From: Paenibacillus sp. KS-LC4
Lineage (GTDB): Bacteria > Bacillota > Bacilli > Paenibacillales > Paenibacillaceae
Reading direction: 5' to 3'
DNA: 64,000 bases
Assembly (NCBI RefSeq): GCF_036894955.1
Contig: NZ_CP145905.1
Location: forward strand, 5,099,001 to 5,163,000
Part shown: positions 42,723 to 51,767 of the stretch, one piece after another
Numbering within the stretch: the stretch's first letter is position 1
Layout of the letters: each line of letters opens with the position of its first letter
Program-made: the position numbers and the translations under genes
Notes under the pieces: generated by a model
Database searches by the model: none
Seen by the model: the letters and a program-made list of their open reading frames with translations, nothing else
What the model was told of the DNA's origin: nothing

Positions 42723-44568
42723 CAGAATTCACCACCTGCCTCGGAATGTACAGCGTAATAACTGTGCCTTGCCCGCTATCGCTGTCTATCGTCATCTGGA
42801 AGCGTTCGCCGTAGGTTATGCCCAAACGTTCATATACATTTACAAGCCCGATGCCTGAGAACTTGCCTGGCAAGGCGACTGCCTCATCCTCGACCTCGCC
42901 TGCCGCTCCCTGCTCATGCTTTTCTAAAGTGCCTGTAGCAAGCTTTTGGCGCAGCCGCTCGAGCCTTCCCTTCTCAATGCCTTGCCCGCTATCGCTGACG
43001 GTTATGCGATAGCCACCCTCTGCCTCGCTTGCACTAATCGTCATTAAGCCAGCCTGCTGGCTGAGGCCATGAATGAGGGCATTTTCAATGATTGGCTGCA
43101 AGCAGAAGCGCGGGACGAGTGCCGTTAAGCTTAAAGGCGATAGATCAAGAGCCAGCTCCGCCTTCTCCTTTTGCCTCATATTCATTAGCCTTACATAATC
43201 TATTGCGAGATCGACCTCCTCATGAAGCGGAATAACGCCTTTATCCTGGCTAATGGTCATCCGCAGCAGCTTGGACAGCGAGCTGATCATTTCCGCGCTT
43301 TCCGAATCCCCTTTGCGCAGCACCTTCATCCGGATCGAATTCAGCACATTAAATAGAAAATGCGGATTAATTTGCGCCTGAAGCATAGCCAGCTCCGCCC
43401 TGCGCTTTCGCACCTGCGTCTGCGTAATTTCGCCAATCGTCTCCTTTACCTTATCGAGCATTAAATCAAAGGATTGACCCAGATAGCCCATTTCGTCCTC
43501 TCCGCGTATGCCGGAGCGCACCTCCAAATTGCCGCGCTGCACCGTCTCTGCTACCCGCCCTAACCGAACGAGCGGCCGTGTGAATTTTCCCAGCAAATAA
43601 AGCAGCAGCACCATAAACAGGCAGAAGGAGACGAGCTGAAACATAAAGACGCGTTTGAAAATGACATTCAGCTTAAAAACAGCACGGTCATAAGGAGTCA
43701 GCGACACCAGCTTCCAGCCCGTAAGCGAATTTGTGTGCCAGGCCAATAAATAATCCTCTTTTTCAATTTGCAAAAAAGGCGGGTCTGCCTGCTCGCTCGC
43801 GAGCAGGGCGTAAGGAAAAGCTTCACCAACGCGCTTTGCGTCGGGATGCGATAAAATTTGGTTCTCGCTGCCGAGCAGCATCGTTTCCTGCTCCAGCTCG
43901 ATTTTTCGAAAAATATCGCTCACCTTAGTTTCCAGTATCGTAACAATGACGTAGCCATAGGGATTTACACTGTCACCGCGCAAGGCCCGGGCAATGGAAA
44001 GCTGATAGGGACTGCGAGCTTTATCGCTGTCAAATACCGTCGGCGTAGCTCCCGGCCAAAACGATTGCAGCCCGGACAGCTCATTTAATTGCGCGAACCA
44101 CGGCTCCTCGCGAAACAAGGCGGGATCGTATTCATCAAACGAATAGTTGGCAAAATTCGTCCCGTCCTTTAGCAAAATCGTCACATACGCCTTATCTCCG
44201 ACGACGGTCATATTTTCAATCTTGTTCATAATCTTCATACGGTCGAGGTAGCGGTCATATTCTGCGCTTGCTCCTTCATAGGTTTTGCCTGAAGCAATCG
44301 CTTTCATAATTCGATTCATTTCGGAGTCAAGCTGCACGTTGTTGGCGATATAAAACATATAATTAAACAAATTTGATACATAGCCGTCCACCAGCTCCAG
44401 CTTTTGCTGCGACTGCGTGACTGCCTCCTGCTTCATTGCATCCTTCGTCAGCATATTGTAGACGGCGAGCGTAATTAAAGCGGGGAGGAGCAGGCAGACG
44501 ACCGCCGCTGCCATCAGACGATGGCGAAAAGACCTCAGCCGCAGCAGCGATAGCCATTGACTAGACAC
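42715..44568 (-). CDS. YesM-type sensor histidine kinase
   Basis: A 617-residue membrane kinase from the GTG at 44568, which has AAAGGGG upstream; a longer frame to 44784 runs into repeats. It has a membrane segment (about 20-40), an extracellular dCache-type sensor (about 45-300, including the NNVQLDSEMNRIMKAIASG helix), a second membrane segment (LVSFCLFMVLLLYLLGK), HAMP (RLGRVAETVQRGNLEV), the His-kinase helix QINPHFLFNVLNSIRMKV, and the C-terminal ATPase with HGLSQQAG, GQGIEKGR and GIGLVNVYERL. It works with the YesN regulator. Confidence 0.92.
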   Translation of the reverse strand: MSSQWLSLLRLRSFRHRLMAAAVVCLLLPALITLAVYNMLTKDAMKQEAVTQSQQKLELVDGYVSNLFNYMFYIANNVQLDSEMNRIMKAIASGKTYEGASAEYDRYLDRMKIMNKIENMTVVGDKAYVTILLKDGTNFANYSFDEYDPALFREEPWFAQLNELSGLQSFWPGATPTVFDSDKARSPYQLSIARALRGDSVNPYGYVIVTILETKVSDIFRKIELEQETMLLGSENQILSHPDAKRVGEAFPYALLASEQADPPFLQIEKEDYLLAWHTNSLTGWKLVSLTPYDRAVFKLNVIFKRVFMFQLVSFCLFMVLLLYLLGKFTRPLVRLGRVAETVQRGNLEVRSGIRGEDEMGYLGQSFDLMLDKVKETIGEITQTQVRKRRAELAMLQAQINPHFLFNVLNSIRMKVLRKGDSESAEMISSLSKLLRMTISQDKGVIPLHEEVDLAIDYVRLMNMRQKEKAELALDLSPLSLTALVPRFCLQPIIENALIHGLSQQAGLMTISASEAEGGYRITVSDSGQGIEKGRLERLRQKLATGTLEKHEQGAAGEVEDEAVALPGKFSGIGLVNVYERLGITYGERFQMTIDSDSGQGTVITLYIPRQVVNSDG

Positions 44569-44753
44569 AACCCCACCCCTTTTTTTGATCGTTCCTTCAA
44601 GTGTAACTGATATGAGCCTTTTTCGCGTCGTTTTCTCTTCAGATTTTTTCGATATCGGTTGGACTAAAGCATATATAAGCGGGAAGCTTCTGTCGATCAG
44701 CTTTGACCCTAAGATTACGCTATTTTTAATAAAAGGAAATGATTTTGTGTCGG

Positions 44754-44931
44754 ACAGTGAGGCCGTTATTTGTGAGCAAAACAAGCTTTGACCGTGCTCG
44801 CGGACACAGAAGCCGCTATTTGTGCTGTCTAACGTGAAATGAGCCTAGTTTGAGGGAAATAACGGCCTCACAGTCCGCAGCGATGCAAATAAGGACGAAA
44901 ATAGGGAAATAAGGGCTTTACAGTCCGTGAG
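44754..44931. repeat. Four dispersed 24-bp repeats, two in each orientation
   Basis: Motif GGACNGNGAGGCCGTTATTTGTG (plus copies at about 44754-44776 and 44799-44824), and its reverse complement GGGAAATAACGGCCTCACAGTCC at about 44857-44879 and 44903-44926 (the last with several changes). Together they could form long hairpins. This type of short repeat, GAAATAAGG-CAGTCCG, is one I associate with Paenibacillus intergenic regions. Confidence 0.75.
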
Positions 44932-45143
44932 CAACGCAAAGACCGCAATTATATCAAGATCACCACGTTACAAAGGCGTTGGAGCCACAGCTGTAATAGC
45001 TAAAGCTGTATCAACTAAGTGAATGTCATCCAGCAGGAAATATCCGTCCCAGTTGCAGCAGCTTGCTCAAAGAAGGAGCAGGGTAGCTGGAATCTTTAGC
45101 TCAACCTAAACAGCTATAGCATTAATTTTCTGCGGTTCTAGGC

Positions 45144-45174
45144 AAAAAGAAGCGCAGCAACAGCTCTGCACTTC
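45144..45174 (-). terminator. Terminator of the solute-binding protein gene
   Basis: A 9-bp stem with one mismatch (GAAGCGCAG / CTGCACTTC) and an 8-base loop, followed on the minus strand by TTTTTGCC. It is 66 bp after the stop of the gene. Confidence 0.8.
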
Positions 45175-45240
45175 TCCTTATAGTTTCAGCTGTGCGGTGA
45201 CAAAGCTTACTCAGAAATCCGACTTTCTCCCGCACTCCGG

Positions 45241-46644
45241 CTACTTATTCGAATCAATCACCTGCTGTACACGCTCCTGCAAAGCGGCAATCGTCTGATC
45301 AATGTCCTGCTGATCAAAAATCAGCTTCTCGTACTCCTCATTGATCACCTTATAAATTTCCGCTTGATACGTAACAGGCGGAATGATTTTGGACGATTTG
45401 GCGTTTTTCAGCACCGACAGCAGAGACTGCTTGTCGACCTTCTCCGGATTTGCTGTCGCGCTCAAAATCGTATCAATAATCGTTTCCAGCTGGGAATCGT
45501 CAATGCCGTTCCATGAAGGAACATTTTTCCCTTGAGCAATCTGCCCTTCGGTCGTATACCAGCGAACAAACTGGTACGCTGCATCCTTATGCTTGGAGGA
45601 AGCCGCAACTGATACATAATCCGTCGTTACCATCGTGTAGCCGCCTTCGTCTGACGCTGCATTTTTCGGAATTGGAGCGACCGCCACTTCAAAGTTAAGC
45701 GGGAATTGCTCGGTTCCGCCTAGCTCCGTGTTCATCCAGCTGCCGATCATGACCATGCTGACCGCCTGATTGAAAAACTGGTTGCGGTAATGCAGCTTCT
45801 GCGAAATCATATCGGTGTAAGGGGAGGCCGATTTATCCTGCTTCTCCATCTGCACGCGCAGCTCCAGCGTTTTGCGCATGAGCGGATTGTCCAGATTGGA
45901 CGTGCCATCCGCCTTCAAAAACTCGGTATTATCCGGCTGATTCGCCAGCGCAAGCTTCAGAAATTCCATCCAGCCGCCATTTTGCGGGCCATGGAAATAC
46001 GTGCCGTAATGCTTCGATGCGCCGTCCCCTGTCGTTAGCGTCTTCGCATAGCTCATAAAGTCATCCCAGGTCCATTCAGTTGGTACATCGAGTCCGGCAG
46101 CCGTTAGCTGTGTCTTGTTAAGCAGAACGTACCAAGGATTGAACTTGCCTGGCAGCGCATAATATTTGCCGTCGAGCATCGTATCAACCTTGTATTCCTC
46201 ACTCACCTTAAAGCCATCCTTGGCAATATAATCATCAATTGGAGCGACCATTCCAAGGCCAACGCGCTGCGCATAGCCAGCTGGATCGCTGAACATAATG
46301 ACATCCATTTGTTCATTAGAGGAAGCCGCGAGATCCAGCTTCTGGATCGCCTCCTGCGTATCGCCCTTCTCGCTCAATACGACGACATCCACCTTGATGT
46401 TTGGATTTTTCTCCTCAAATGCCGCAATCGTCTGCTTCCAATTGTAGCTTGCTTCGTTGCCGAACGTGTGAAGCTTAATCGTAACCTCTTCATCAGCCGC
46501 CTGCGCCGGACTTTCCGTGCCGCTGCTCGCTGCTGGCGAAGCCGCTGCCCCGCCGCTATTTGTGTTGCCTCCTGATGAGCAGCCCGCCGCCACCAGCATA
46601 ATCGACAGCAGCAGCAGCGATAACCATTTCATTTTTCTAAACAT
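45241..46644 (-). CDS. Extracellular solute-binding lipoprotein (sugar ABC transporter)
   Basis: A 467-residue lipoprotein from the ATG at 46644, which has GAGGAGGG upstream. It has an N-terminal signal peptide (KWLSLLLLSIMLVAAGCSSG, with the lipobox AAGC), followed by a Ser/Gly linker and a solute-binding domain of family 1 type (NWKQTIAAFEEKNPNIKVDVVVLSEK, then GYAQRVGLGMVAPIDDYIAKDG). It would bind an oligosaccharide outside the cell. The two permease genes upstream and the lyase-GH88 genes downstream make it the receptor of that import system. The ATPase gene is missing, so a shared MsmX-type ATPase is likely used. Confidence 0.93.
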   Translation of the reverse strand: MFRKMKWLSLLLLSIMLVAAGCSSGGNTNSGGAAASPAASSGTESPAQAADEEVTIKLHTFGNEASYNWKQTIAAFEEKNPNIKVDVVVLSEKGDTQEAIQKLDLAASSNEQMDVIMFSDPAGYAQRVGLGMVAPIDDYIAKDGFKVSEEYKVDTMLDGKYYALPGKFNPWYVLLNKTQLTAAGLDVPTEWTWDDFMSYAKTLTTGDGASKHYGTYFHGPQNGGWMEFLKLALANQPDNTEFLKADGTSNLDNPLMRKTLELRVQMEKQDKSASPYTDMISQKLHYRNQFFNQAVSMVMIGSWMNTELGGTEQFPLNFEVAVAPIPKNAASDEGGYTMVTTDYVSVAASSKHKDAAYQFVRWYTTEGQIAQGKNVPSWNGIDDSQLETIIDTILSATANPEKVDKQSLLSVLKNAKSSKIIPPVTYQAEIYKVINEEYEKLIFDQQDIDQTIAALQERVQQVIDSNK

Positions 46645-46800
46645 CCAAACCCTCCTCTTTAAAATAAAAAATAACGATAGCTTTGCCAATGATGTTTGTA
46701 TGCGCTTTCTGTCATTATTGTAGCAATGCGGCAGCCCGCTCCTATACTACAATATTGACTACATTTACGACTATTTTGACTTCCCATAGCAGCCTGTTTA

Positions 46801-46829
46801 GGAGAGAAAGCACGATGGAGCTTTCCTCT
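46801..46829 (-). other. Intercistronic hairpin between permease and binding protein
   Basis: Imperfect inverted repeat (GAGAGAAAGC / GCTTTCCTC, one bulge) in the 196-bp gap between the second permease and the binding protein. No T-run. It could process or stabilise the transcript so that more binding protein is made, as in other sugar ABC operons. Confidence 0.3.
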
Positions 46830-46840
46830 GTCTGACGAGA

Positions 46841-47680
46841 TTAGCCCTTTACGCCGCCCATCGCAATGCCTTCGATGACGCTTTTTTGTCCGATGACGAA
46901 AATGATCAGCAGCGGAACGATGGACGATACGGCAGCCGCCATAATCAGCGAATAAAACTCGCCGTTGATGGTCGTAAACTTTTGCATCGCCAATTGAATC
47001 GTGTAGAGGCTGTCCGTTCTTAGGAAAATGAGCGGATTCTGATAGTCATTCCAGGTCCAAATGAAGCGCAAAATCGCATACGTCGCCACAGCAGGGCGCA
47101 CAAGCGGGAACGCAATTTGCAGAAATATCCGGCCATGCCCCGCCCCGTCGATTTTTGCTGATTCAATGTATTCATTGTGGACGCCCATAAAAAATTGCCG
47201 AAGCATAAACGTGCCAAGCACGCTAAAGCTGCTGAGCATAATGAGTCCCAAGTGGCTGTCGAAAAAGCCAATCGAGCGGTACAAAATAAACTGCGGCACC
47301 AATATCGCCTGATGCGGAATCATATAGGTGGCGAGCACAATAATAAACAAATATTTTCCTGCTGCAAACTGGATTTTGGAGAAGCCATAAGCAGCAAGGG
47401 CAGAAACGATACACGATAGTATCGTCGTGACTACCGTAATTTTAATGGAATTCAAATAGTATTTATAGAACGGAAATTGTCCGTTCCACACCTCCTTGTA
47501 ATTTTCGATCACATGCCAGGTTTTCGGTATCCACTGAATCGGATAAGTGAATACGTCTGCCTCGATTTTGAAGGAGGTGGACAGCATCCAGACGAAGGGC
47601 AGCAAAAACAATATGCTCATCCCCATCATTAACGCCGTAATGATCGATTTGCGAACCGTATTTATCGTTTTTTGGTTCAT
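46841..47680 (-). CDS. Sugar ABC transporter permease (MalG/LacG-like)
   Basis: A 279-residue inner-membrane permease with six membrane segments (about 20-40, 75-100, 110-130, 140-165, 190-210, 245-270). The EAA loop that contacts the ATPase is present as EYIESAKIDGAGHGRIFLQIAFPLVRP near residue 190. It pairs with the permease gene just upstream. Gene order permease-permease-binding protein is atypical but complete, and it is the second gene of the operon. Confidence 0.95.
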   Translation of the reverse strand: MNQKTINTVRKSIITALMMGMSILFLLPFVWMLSTSFKIEADVFTYPIQWIPKTWHVIENYKEVWNGQFPFYKYYLNSIKITVVTTILSCIVSALAAYGFSKIQFAAGKYLFIIVLATYMIPHQAILVPQFILYRSIGFFDSHLGLIMLSSFSVLGTFMLRQFFMGVHNEYIESAKIDGAGHGRIFLQIAFPLVRPAVATYAILRFIWTWNDYQNPLIFLRTDSLYTIQLAMQKFTTINGEFYSLIMAAAVSSIVPLLIIFVIGQKSVIEGIAMGGVKG

Positions 47681-47720
47681 TCTCTTCTTGCCTCCCTATT
47701 TTATAGTGAATCATAAGCCT

Positions 47721-48677
47721 TTAATAATTCACCCACTTCTTCTGACCAATCCATTGCAGCAGGGTAATGAGCAGCACGCAGGCGAACAGGACGACCGCCA
47801 TCGAAGAGGCGTAGCCGATTTTCAAATTAACGAAGGCCGTATCGTATAAATACCAGACAATCATGCTGGTCGAGGACAAGGGCCCCCCCTTTGTCAATAT
47901 CGCAATTAAATCAAACACCTTGAACGTCGAAATAACACCGGTGACGAGCAGGAAGAAGGAGGTTGACGACAGCTGGGGAAACGTAATGCTTTTAAATTTC
48001 ACCCAAGCATTCGCCCCGTCAATATCGGCTGCCTCATATAAGTCCCGCGGAATCGATTGCAGCCCGGCAATATACACGATCATATTAAAGCCAATAGATG
48101 TCCAGACGGTAATCATCATGAGCGAGGGGAGCGCATATTTCGGATCAGCGATCCACTTCGGCGGATTTTCAATGCCGAGCGCCGTGAGCAGCTGATTGAC
48201 CGGACCCGCCGACGGATGAAATAGCACCTGCCAGACGATAGCAACCGCTACTATACTGGATATATACGGCATGAAATAAGCGACCTTGAAATAGCCCTTC
48301 AAATACACATGCTTGTCAATCACAATCGCCAGAAACATGGACACTGCCAAATAAATAGGAACTGTTAGCAGAAAATAAGCATTATTTTTCAATGATTTCA
48401 AAAATGCCGCATCGCTTGCCAGCCGTTCAAAATTATCGAAGCCGACCCATTTCAGGCCATCAAAGCCCGCGATAAAATTCCAGTCCGCCAGCGATAGCGC
48501 GAAGGTTGCAAGTATCGGCAGCAGCGTAAGCACCGTCACGCCGATGAGCATCGGGCCTACGAATAGAAAACCTGCGAGCGTTTCCTTTCGCTGGACCGCA
48601 CTGCCGGAGCGTCTCGTGCTCAGCTTCTGATTGTCTGACTTATTTGGCTTCGCCGCAGCTTCTTGTAGCGGATTCAT
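47721..48677 (-). CDS. Sugar ABC transporter permease (MalF/LacF-like)
   Basis: A 318-residue permease with a charged N-terminus (residues 1-35) and six membrane segments. The EAA-like loop is visible as DLYEAADIDGANAWVKFKSITFPQLS near residue 220. The GAGGTGAAGG site precedes the ATG. It is the first gene of the transporter set, 40 bp before the second permease, so the promoter should be in 48678-48800. Confidence 0.95.
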   Translation of the reverse strand: MNPLQEAAAKPNKSDNQKLSTRRSGSAVQRKETLAGFLFVGPMLIGVTVLTLLPILATFALSLADWNFIAGFDGLKWVGFDNFERLASDAAFLKSLKNNAYFLLTVPIYLAVSMFLAIVIDKHVYLKGYFKVAYFMPYISSIVAVAIVWQVLFHPSAGPVNQLLTALGIENPPKWIADPKYALPSLMMITVWTSIGFNMIVYIAGLQSIPRDLYEAADIDGANAWVKFKSITFPQLSSTSFFLLVTGVISTFKVFDLIAILTKGGPLSSTSMIVWYLYDTAFVNLKIGYASSMAVVLFACVLLITLLQWIGQKKWVNY

Positions 48678-48807
48678 GAGCCTTCACCTCGATCTATAAT
48701 GGATACCCTTATCATAAAAAAAATGAAGCTTGCGCTGTGACGGTATTTTGCCAACCTATATCATTATTTTGACTTTATCTCAGACAAGCAAAGCCTGCAC
48801 GCATGCA

Positions 48808-48860
48808 AAAAAAGCGATGACCGGCACCTTACAGTGCCAATCATCGCTCATTCCTTTTTT
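48808..48860. terminator. Terminator between the ABC operon and the MFS gene
   Basis: A composite stem, GCGATGA / TCATCGC with an inner GGCAC / GTGCC, flanked by A-run on the left and T-run on the right. It is just past the MFS stop codon (minus strand) and works in either direction. Confidence 0.85.
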
Positions 48861-48869
48861 GGCTCACGC

Positions 48870-50102
48870 TTACGCTTGAAGCGGCTCTTTCTTTTTATCA
48901 GATGGGAGAAATACGGTAAACAGACCGAGCAGCGGCAAATACGAGCAGCACTGGATTACAAACACAATGCTTGTCGCATCCGCAAGATTGCCGAGAATCG
49001 CCGACCCCGCACCGCCAAGCCCGAAAGCAAGACCGAAGAAAATACCTGATACGAGCCCGACCTTCCCTGGCAGCAGCTCATTCGTATACACCATAATAAT
49101 CGAGAAGGCTGAAGCCAAAATCAGCCCCGCAAAAAAGATCAAGATGACGGAAAACGTTAAATTCGCATACGGCAGGGCGAGTGAAAACGGGGCTGTGCCC
49201 AAAATCGAAAACCAAATCAGCGCACGGCGGCTGAATTTATCCGCTAGCATGCCGCCGAATAGCAACCCGATCACGTTGGCAACCAAAAAGACGAATAATA
49301 TCATTTGCGCCTGGCTGGTCGATATCCCAAATTTTTCTATAGCATAAAAAGAATAATAGCTCGTTAACGCTGAAATATAAACATATTTAGAAAAGACCAA
49401 AATCATAATAATCGTTACCGCAAACGCTACTCTCGTCTTTGAGAGGCCGCTTCTTGCAAACGGATGATTTTGCACCGTCCCCTTGCGCTCCTTCTCGGCC
49501 TTCAAGTGCTTCGTATACCATCTGGCGACGTAGCTTTGCAGCATGAAACCGACAACGAGCAGCAGGGAAAACCAAACGACACCCTTTTGCCCCGTATGTA
49601 CGAACAGCAACGCCGTCATGATCGGAGCAAGCGCTTGTCCAATATTACCGCCAAACTGAAAAATCGACTGCGCCAGCCCTTTACGCGCCCCGCCTGCCAA
49701 ATAAGCTACCCGCGCCGATTCCGGATGGAATATCGCTGACCCGACCCCAATCAGCATAACCGCAGCGAGGATCATCCAATAATACGCCGAGAAGGCCAGC
49801 ACCAGCACACCCGCAAGGGTGAAAAGAACACCGATGGGCAGCAGCCTTGGAATCGGCCGTTTATCGGTGAAAATACCAATAAGCGGCTGTAAAATCGCTG
49901 CCGTCAAATTAATGATTAAAGTAATAAGCCCAATTTGCGAAAAGGTTAATGAAAAAGCATCTTTAAGCACCGGATACAGTGCAGGCACAATCGCTTGAAT
50001 CGTATCATTGAGCAAATGTACCGAGCTTGCGGCGAACAAAATCGGAAAAAAAGTAGTAGCCGCCACATTGGACGGCCGAATAGCAGCTGGATTAGTAGAC
50101 AT
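48870..50102 (-). CDS. MFS exporter (fosmidomycin-resistance/Fsr-like)
   Basis: A 410-residue major facilitator protein with 12 membrane segments, from the ATG at 50102 (AAAGGAGAACC, 4 nt upstream). The N-terminal SSVHLLNDTIQAIVPALYPVL is the Fsr-family signature, followed by the loop-2/3 motif GIFTDKRPIPRLLPIGV, and GVGSAIFHPESARVAYLAGG. Members pump out fosmidomycin or other compounds; substrate not predicted. It is divergent from the GntR gene at 50330, which may regulate it. Confidence 0.9.
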   Translation of the reverse strand: MSTNPAAIRPSNVAATTFFPILFAASSVHLLNDTIQAIVPALYPVLKDAFSLTFSQIGLITLIINLTAAILQPLIGIFTDKRPIPRLLPIGVLFTLAGVLVLAFSAYYWMILAAVMLIGVGSAIFHPESARVAYLAGGARKGLAQSIFQFGGNIGQALAPIMTALLFVHTGQKGVVWFSLLLVVGFMLQSYVARWYTKHLKAEKERKGTVQNHPFARSGLSKTRVAFAVTIIMILVFSKYVYISALTSYYSFYAIEKFGISTSQAQMILFVFLVANVIGLLFGGMLADKFSRRALIWFSILGTAPFSLALPYANLTFSVILIFFAGLILASAFSIIMVYTNELLPGKVGLVSGIFFGLAFGLGGAGSAILGNLADATSIVFVIQCCSYLPLLGLFTVFLPSDKKKEPLQA

Positions 50103-50329
50103 CAGGTTCTCCTTTTTCGAAATAAAAATCGAATTTTGATATGCGATATATTGCATATTATATTCCGGTTATGTATGCTATAGCAAGATTTATTTTCCCG
50201 ATTGCTTTTTTTCTAAACGCAGCTTACTTTAATCCATTTGCACCCTCTTGCTGCTTCGATATATGATAGGAAGTAGCCAAATACGCCGTTTGAGAGTGAT
50301 CGTTTAATTTTCTTGAAGAAGGTGATGCA

Positions 50330-50974
50330 ATGCCGATACCGACTAATTATTCCTCGCCGCTAAGAATATCTGCGAAGGATCGAGCTTTAGCTCAGCTCCA
50401 GAAATGGATTATAGAAGGCACGCTTCAGCCTGGAGAAAAGCTGATTGATGCTGAGCTTGCAGATGCGCTTGGCGTCAGCCGGACGCCGATTCGCGAGGCG
50501 CTGCAATTGCTTGAAGTACAAGGGCTTGTGCAAATGCTGCCCAGCAAGGAAACAAGAGTAACGATGATTGAGGAAGAGGACATGCCCAAGCTTTATGCGC
50601 CGCTTGTTGCACTGAATGCTCTCGCAGCAGAGCTTGCAGTACCGCATATTCAGCCGGAGCATATTGCCCGCCTTAATGAGCTGAATGCCCAGTTTGCGAA
50701 ATGCATTCAGGAGAATAAGCCTTATGAAGCGCTTGAATACGACGAGGAGTTCCATAATGTTATTTTGGAGCTGGCGGATAATGCCTATATTCAATCCTTT
50801 ACCTCCTCCCTGCAAATGCATATTCGCCGCTATAAGTATTTATTTATTAAACAGCCTGCTTCGATAGCACAAGTAGGTGTCAAGGAGCATCAGGCGATCA
50901 TTGATGCGCTCGAAGCCCGCGATGCGGAAGCCGCCTCCCTGATGATGAAGAAAAATGTAAGCATCCATATTTAG
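50330..50974 (+). CDS. GntR-family regulator (FadR/FCD type)
   Basis: A 214-residue regulator. The N-terminal winged helix spans about residues 15-75 (LQKWIIEGTLQPGEKLIDAELA, then LGVSRTPIREALQLLEVQGLV). The C-terminal FCD domain (about 85-205) is all-helical and includes EYDEEFHNVILELADNAYIQ, in which a histidine and acidic residues bind metal or ligand. It is divergent from the MFS exporter across about 230 bp. Confidence 0.92.
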   Translation: MPIPTNYSSPLRISAKDRALAQLQKWIIEGTLQPGEKLIDAELADALGVSRTPIREALQLLEVQGLVQMLPSKETRVTMIEEEDMPKLYAPLVALNALAAELAVPHIQPEHIARLNELNAQFAKCIQENKPYEALEYDEEFHNVILELADNAYIQSFTSSLQMHIRRYKYLFIKQPASIAQVGVKEHQAIIDALEARDAEAASLMMKKNVSIHI

Positions 50975-51033
50975 GAGCTGTGGGGAAATTAGAGATACTT
51001 CCTTTGCTCGCAGCTTCTTAGGCGAAAACAGAA

Positions 51034-51078
51034 AACCAACTTCCCCTCCCGCTTGCAGCAACGGAGTTGAAGTTGGTT
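51034..51078. terminator. Bidirectional terminator between GntR and TetR genes
   Basis: Perfect 10-bp arms, AACCAACTTC at 51034-51043 and GAAGTTGGTT at 51069-51078, with a 25-base loop. It lies between convergent genes. The T-run is short. Confidence 0.65.
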
Positions 51079-51099
51079 TACTCTTGTTTACACATAAGC

Positions 51100-51696
51100 T
51101 TATTCGACTTGCTCCGAAGGCTTTAACGCTTTAAAAATAAAGGCCGTCGTTTCTGAAATCTGCTCCTCCAGCGTACTCACATCATCCCCCATAAGCACCA
51201 GCATATGATTATTTCCTTTTGGAAAAAGCAGGGTTGAGCTAACCGCCTTAAAAACGGTATGAACAGAATTAAATTCGAATACTCCCTGTTCTCGCCCCTT
51301 CAACAGCCACTGGTATATTAGCTGCCACAGCGGCAGGACACGCTCCTGAATCATGGCAATACGCGGCGTGTTCAGCGCAAACTCATGTTGAATAATGTAA
51401 GATAACTCTGCATCCTCATCGCGAAAAGTAAGCAGTTCCCGAATAATAAGCTTCATGCCTTCAAGAGGATCCATATCCTTCGCAATAGAAGCAATGCCCC
51501 TGCTAGGAAAAAAAGCTTCAAACAGTGCGAAAAACAAATTATCCTTTCCGCCAAAATAATACGAGATCAGCGCCACATTCGCGCCCGCTTCCTCACAAAT
51601 TTGCCGGACGGATGTCCTGTCAAAGCCTTGAGCGGCAAACAGCTTTTTCGCTGCCAGCAAAATTCTCATTTTCACATCAATATCCGCAGCTTTCAT
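51100..51696 (-). CDS. TetR-family regulator
   Basis: A 198-residue regulator. The N-terminal helix-turn-helix is RTSVRQICEEAGANVALISYYFGGKDNLFFALFE (about residues 25-58). The C-terminal domain (about 60-190) is the ligand and dimer part. It follows the YhgE-like gene by about 70 bp and its probable operators lie before that gene, so it may repress both in one operon. No ligand can be predicted. Confidence 0.93.
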   Translation of the reverse strand: MKAADIDVKMRILLAAKKLFAAQGFDRTSVRQICEEAGANVALISYYFGGKDNLFFALFEAFFPSRGIASIAKDMDPLEGMKLIIRELLTFRDEDAELSYIIQHEFALNTPRIAMIQERVLPLWQLIYQWLLKGREQGVFEFNSVHTVFKAVSSTLLFPKGNNHMLVLMGDDVSTLEEQISETTAFIFKALKPSEQVE

Positions 51697-51767
51697 CTCA
51701 GCCTCCTAACGGCAACCACTTTATTTGACGCATGCGCTTGGGGCTGATTAGAATGCGCGGAAACGAA

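Larger units (their letters stand above)
44569..45240. other. Gene-free region between YesM and the solute-binding protein
   Basis: About 670 bp without a convincing gene. It carries a cluster of four 24-bp repeats (44754-44931) and a terminator (45144-45174). The stretch between 44935 and 45120 shows nothing recognisable. The YesM promoter should be at the left side of this region. Confidence 0.6.

Noticed and set aside
44569..44784. Extension of the YesM kinase to an upstream start
   Set aside because: The extra N-terminus runs through the dispersed repeats and lacks a domain; the GTG at 44568 has a purine-rich site and starts just before the membrane helix.
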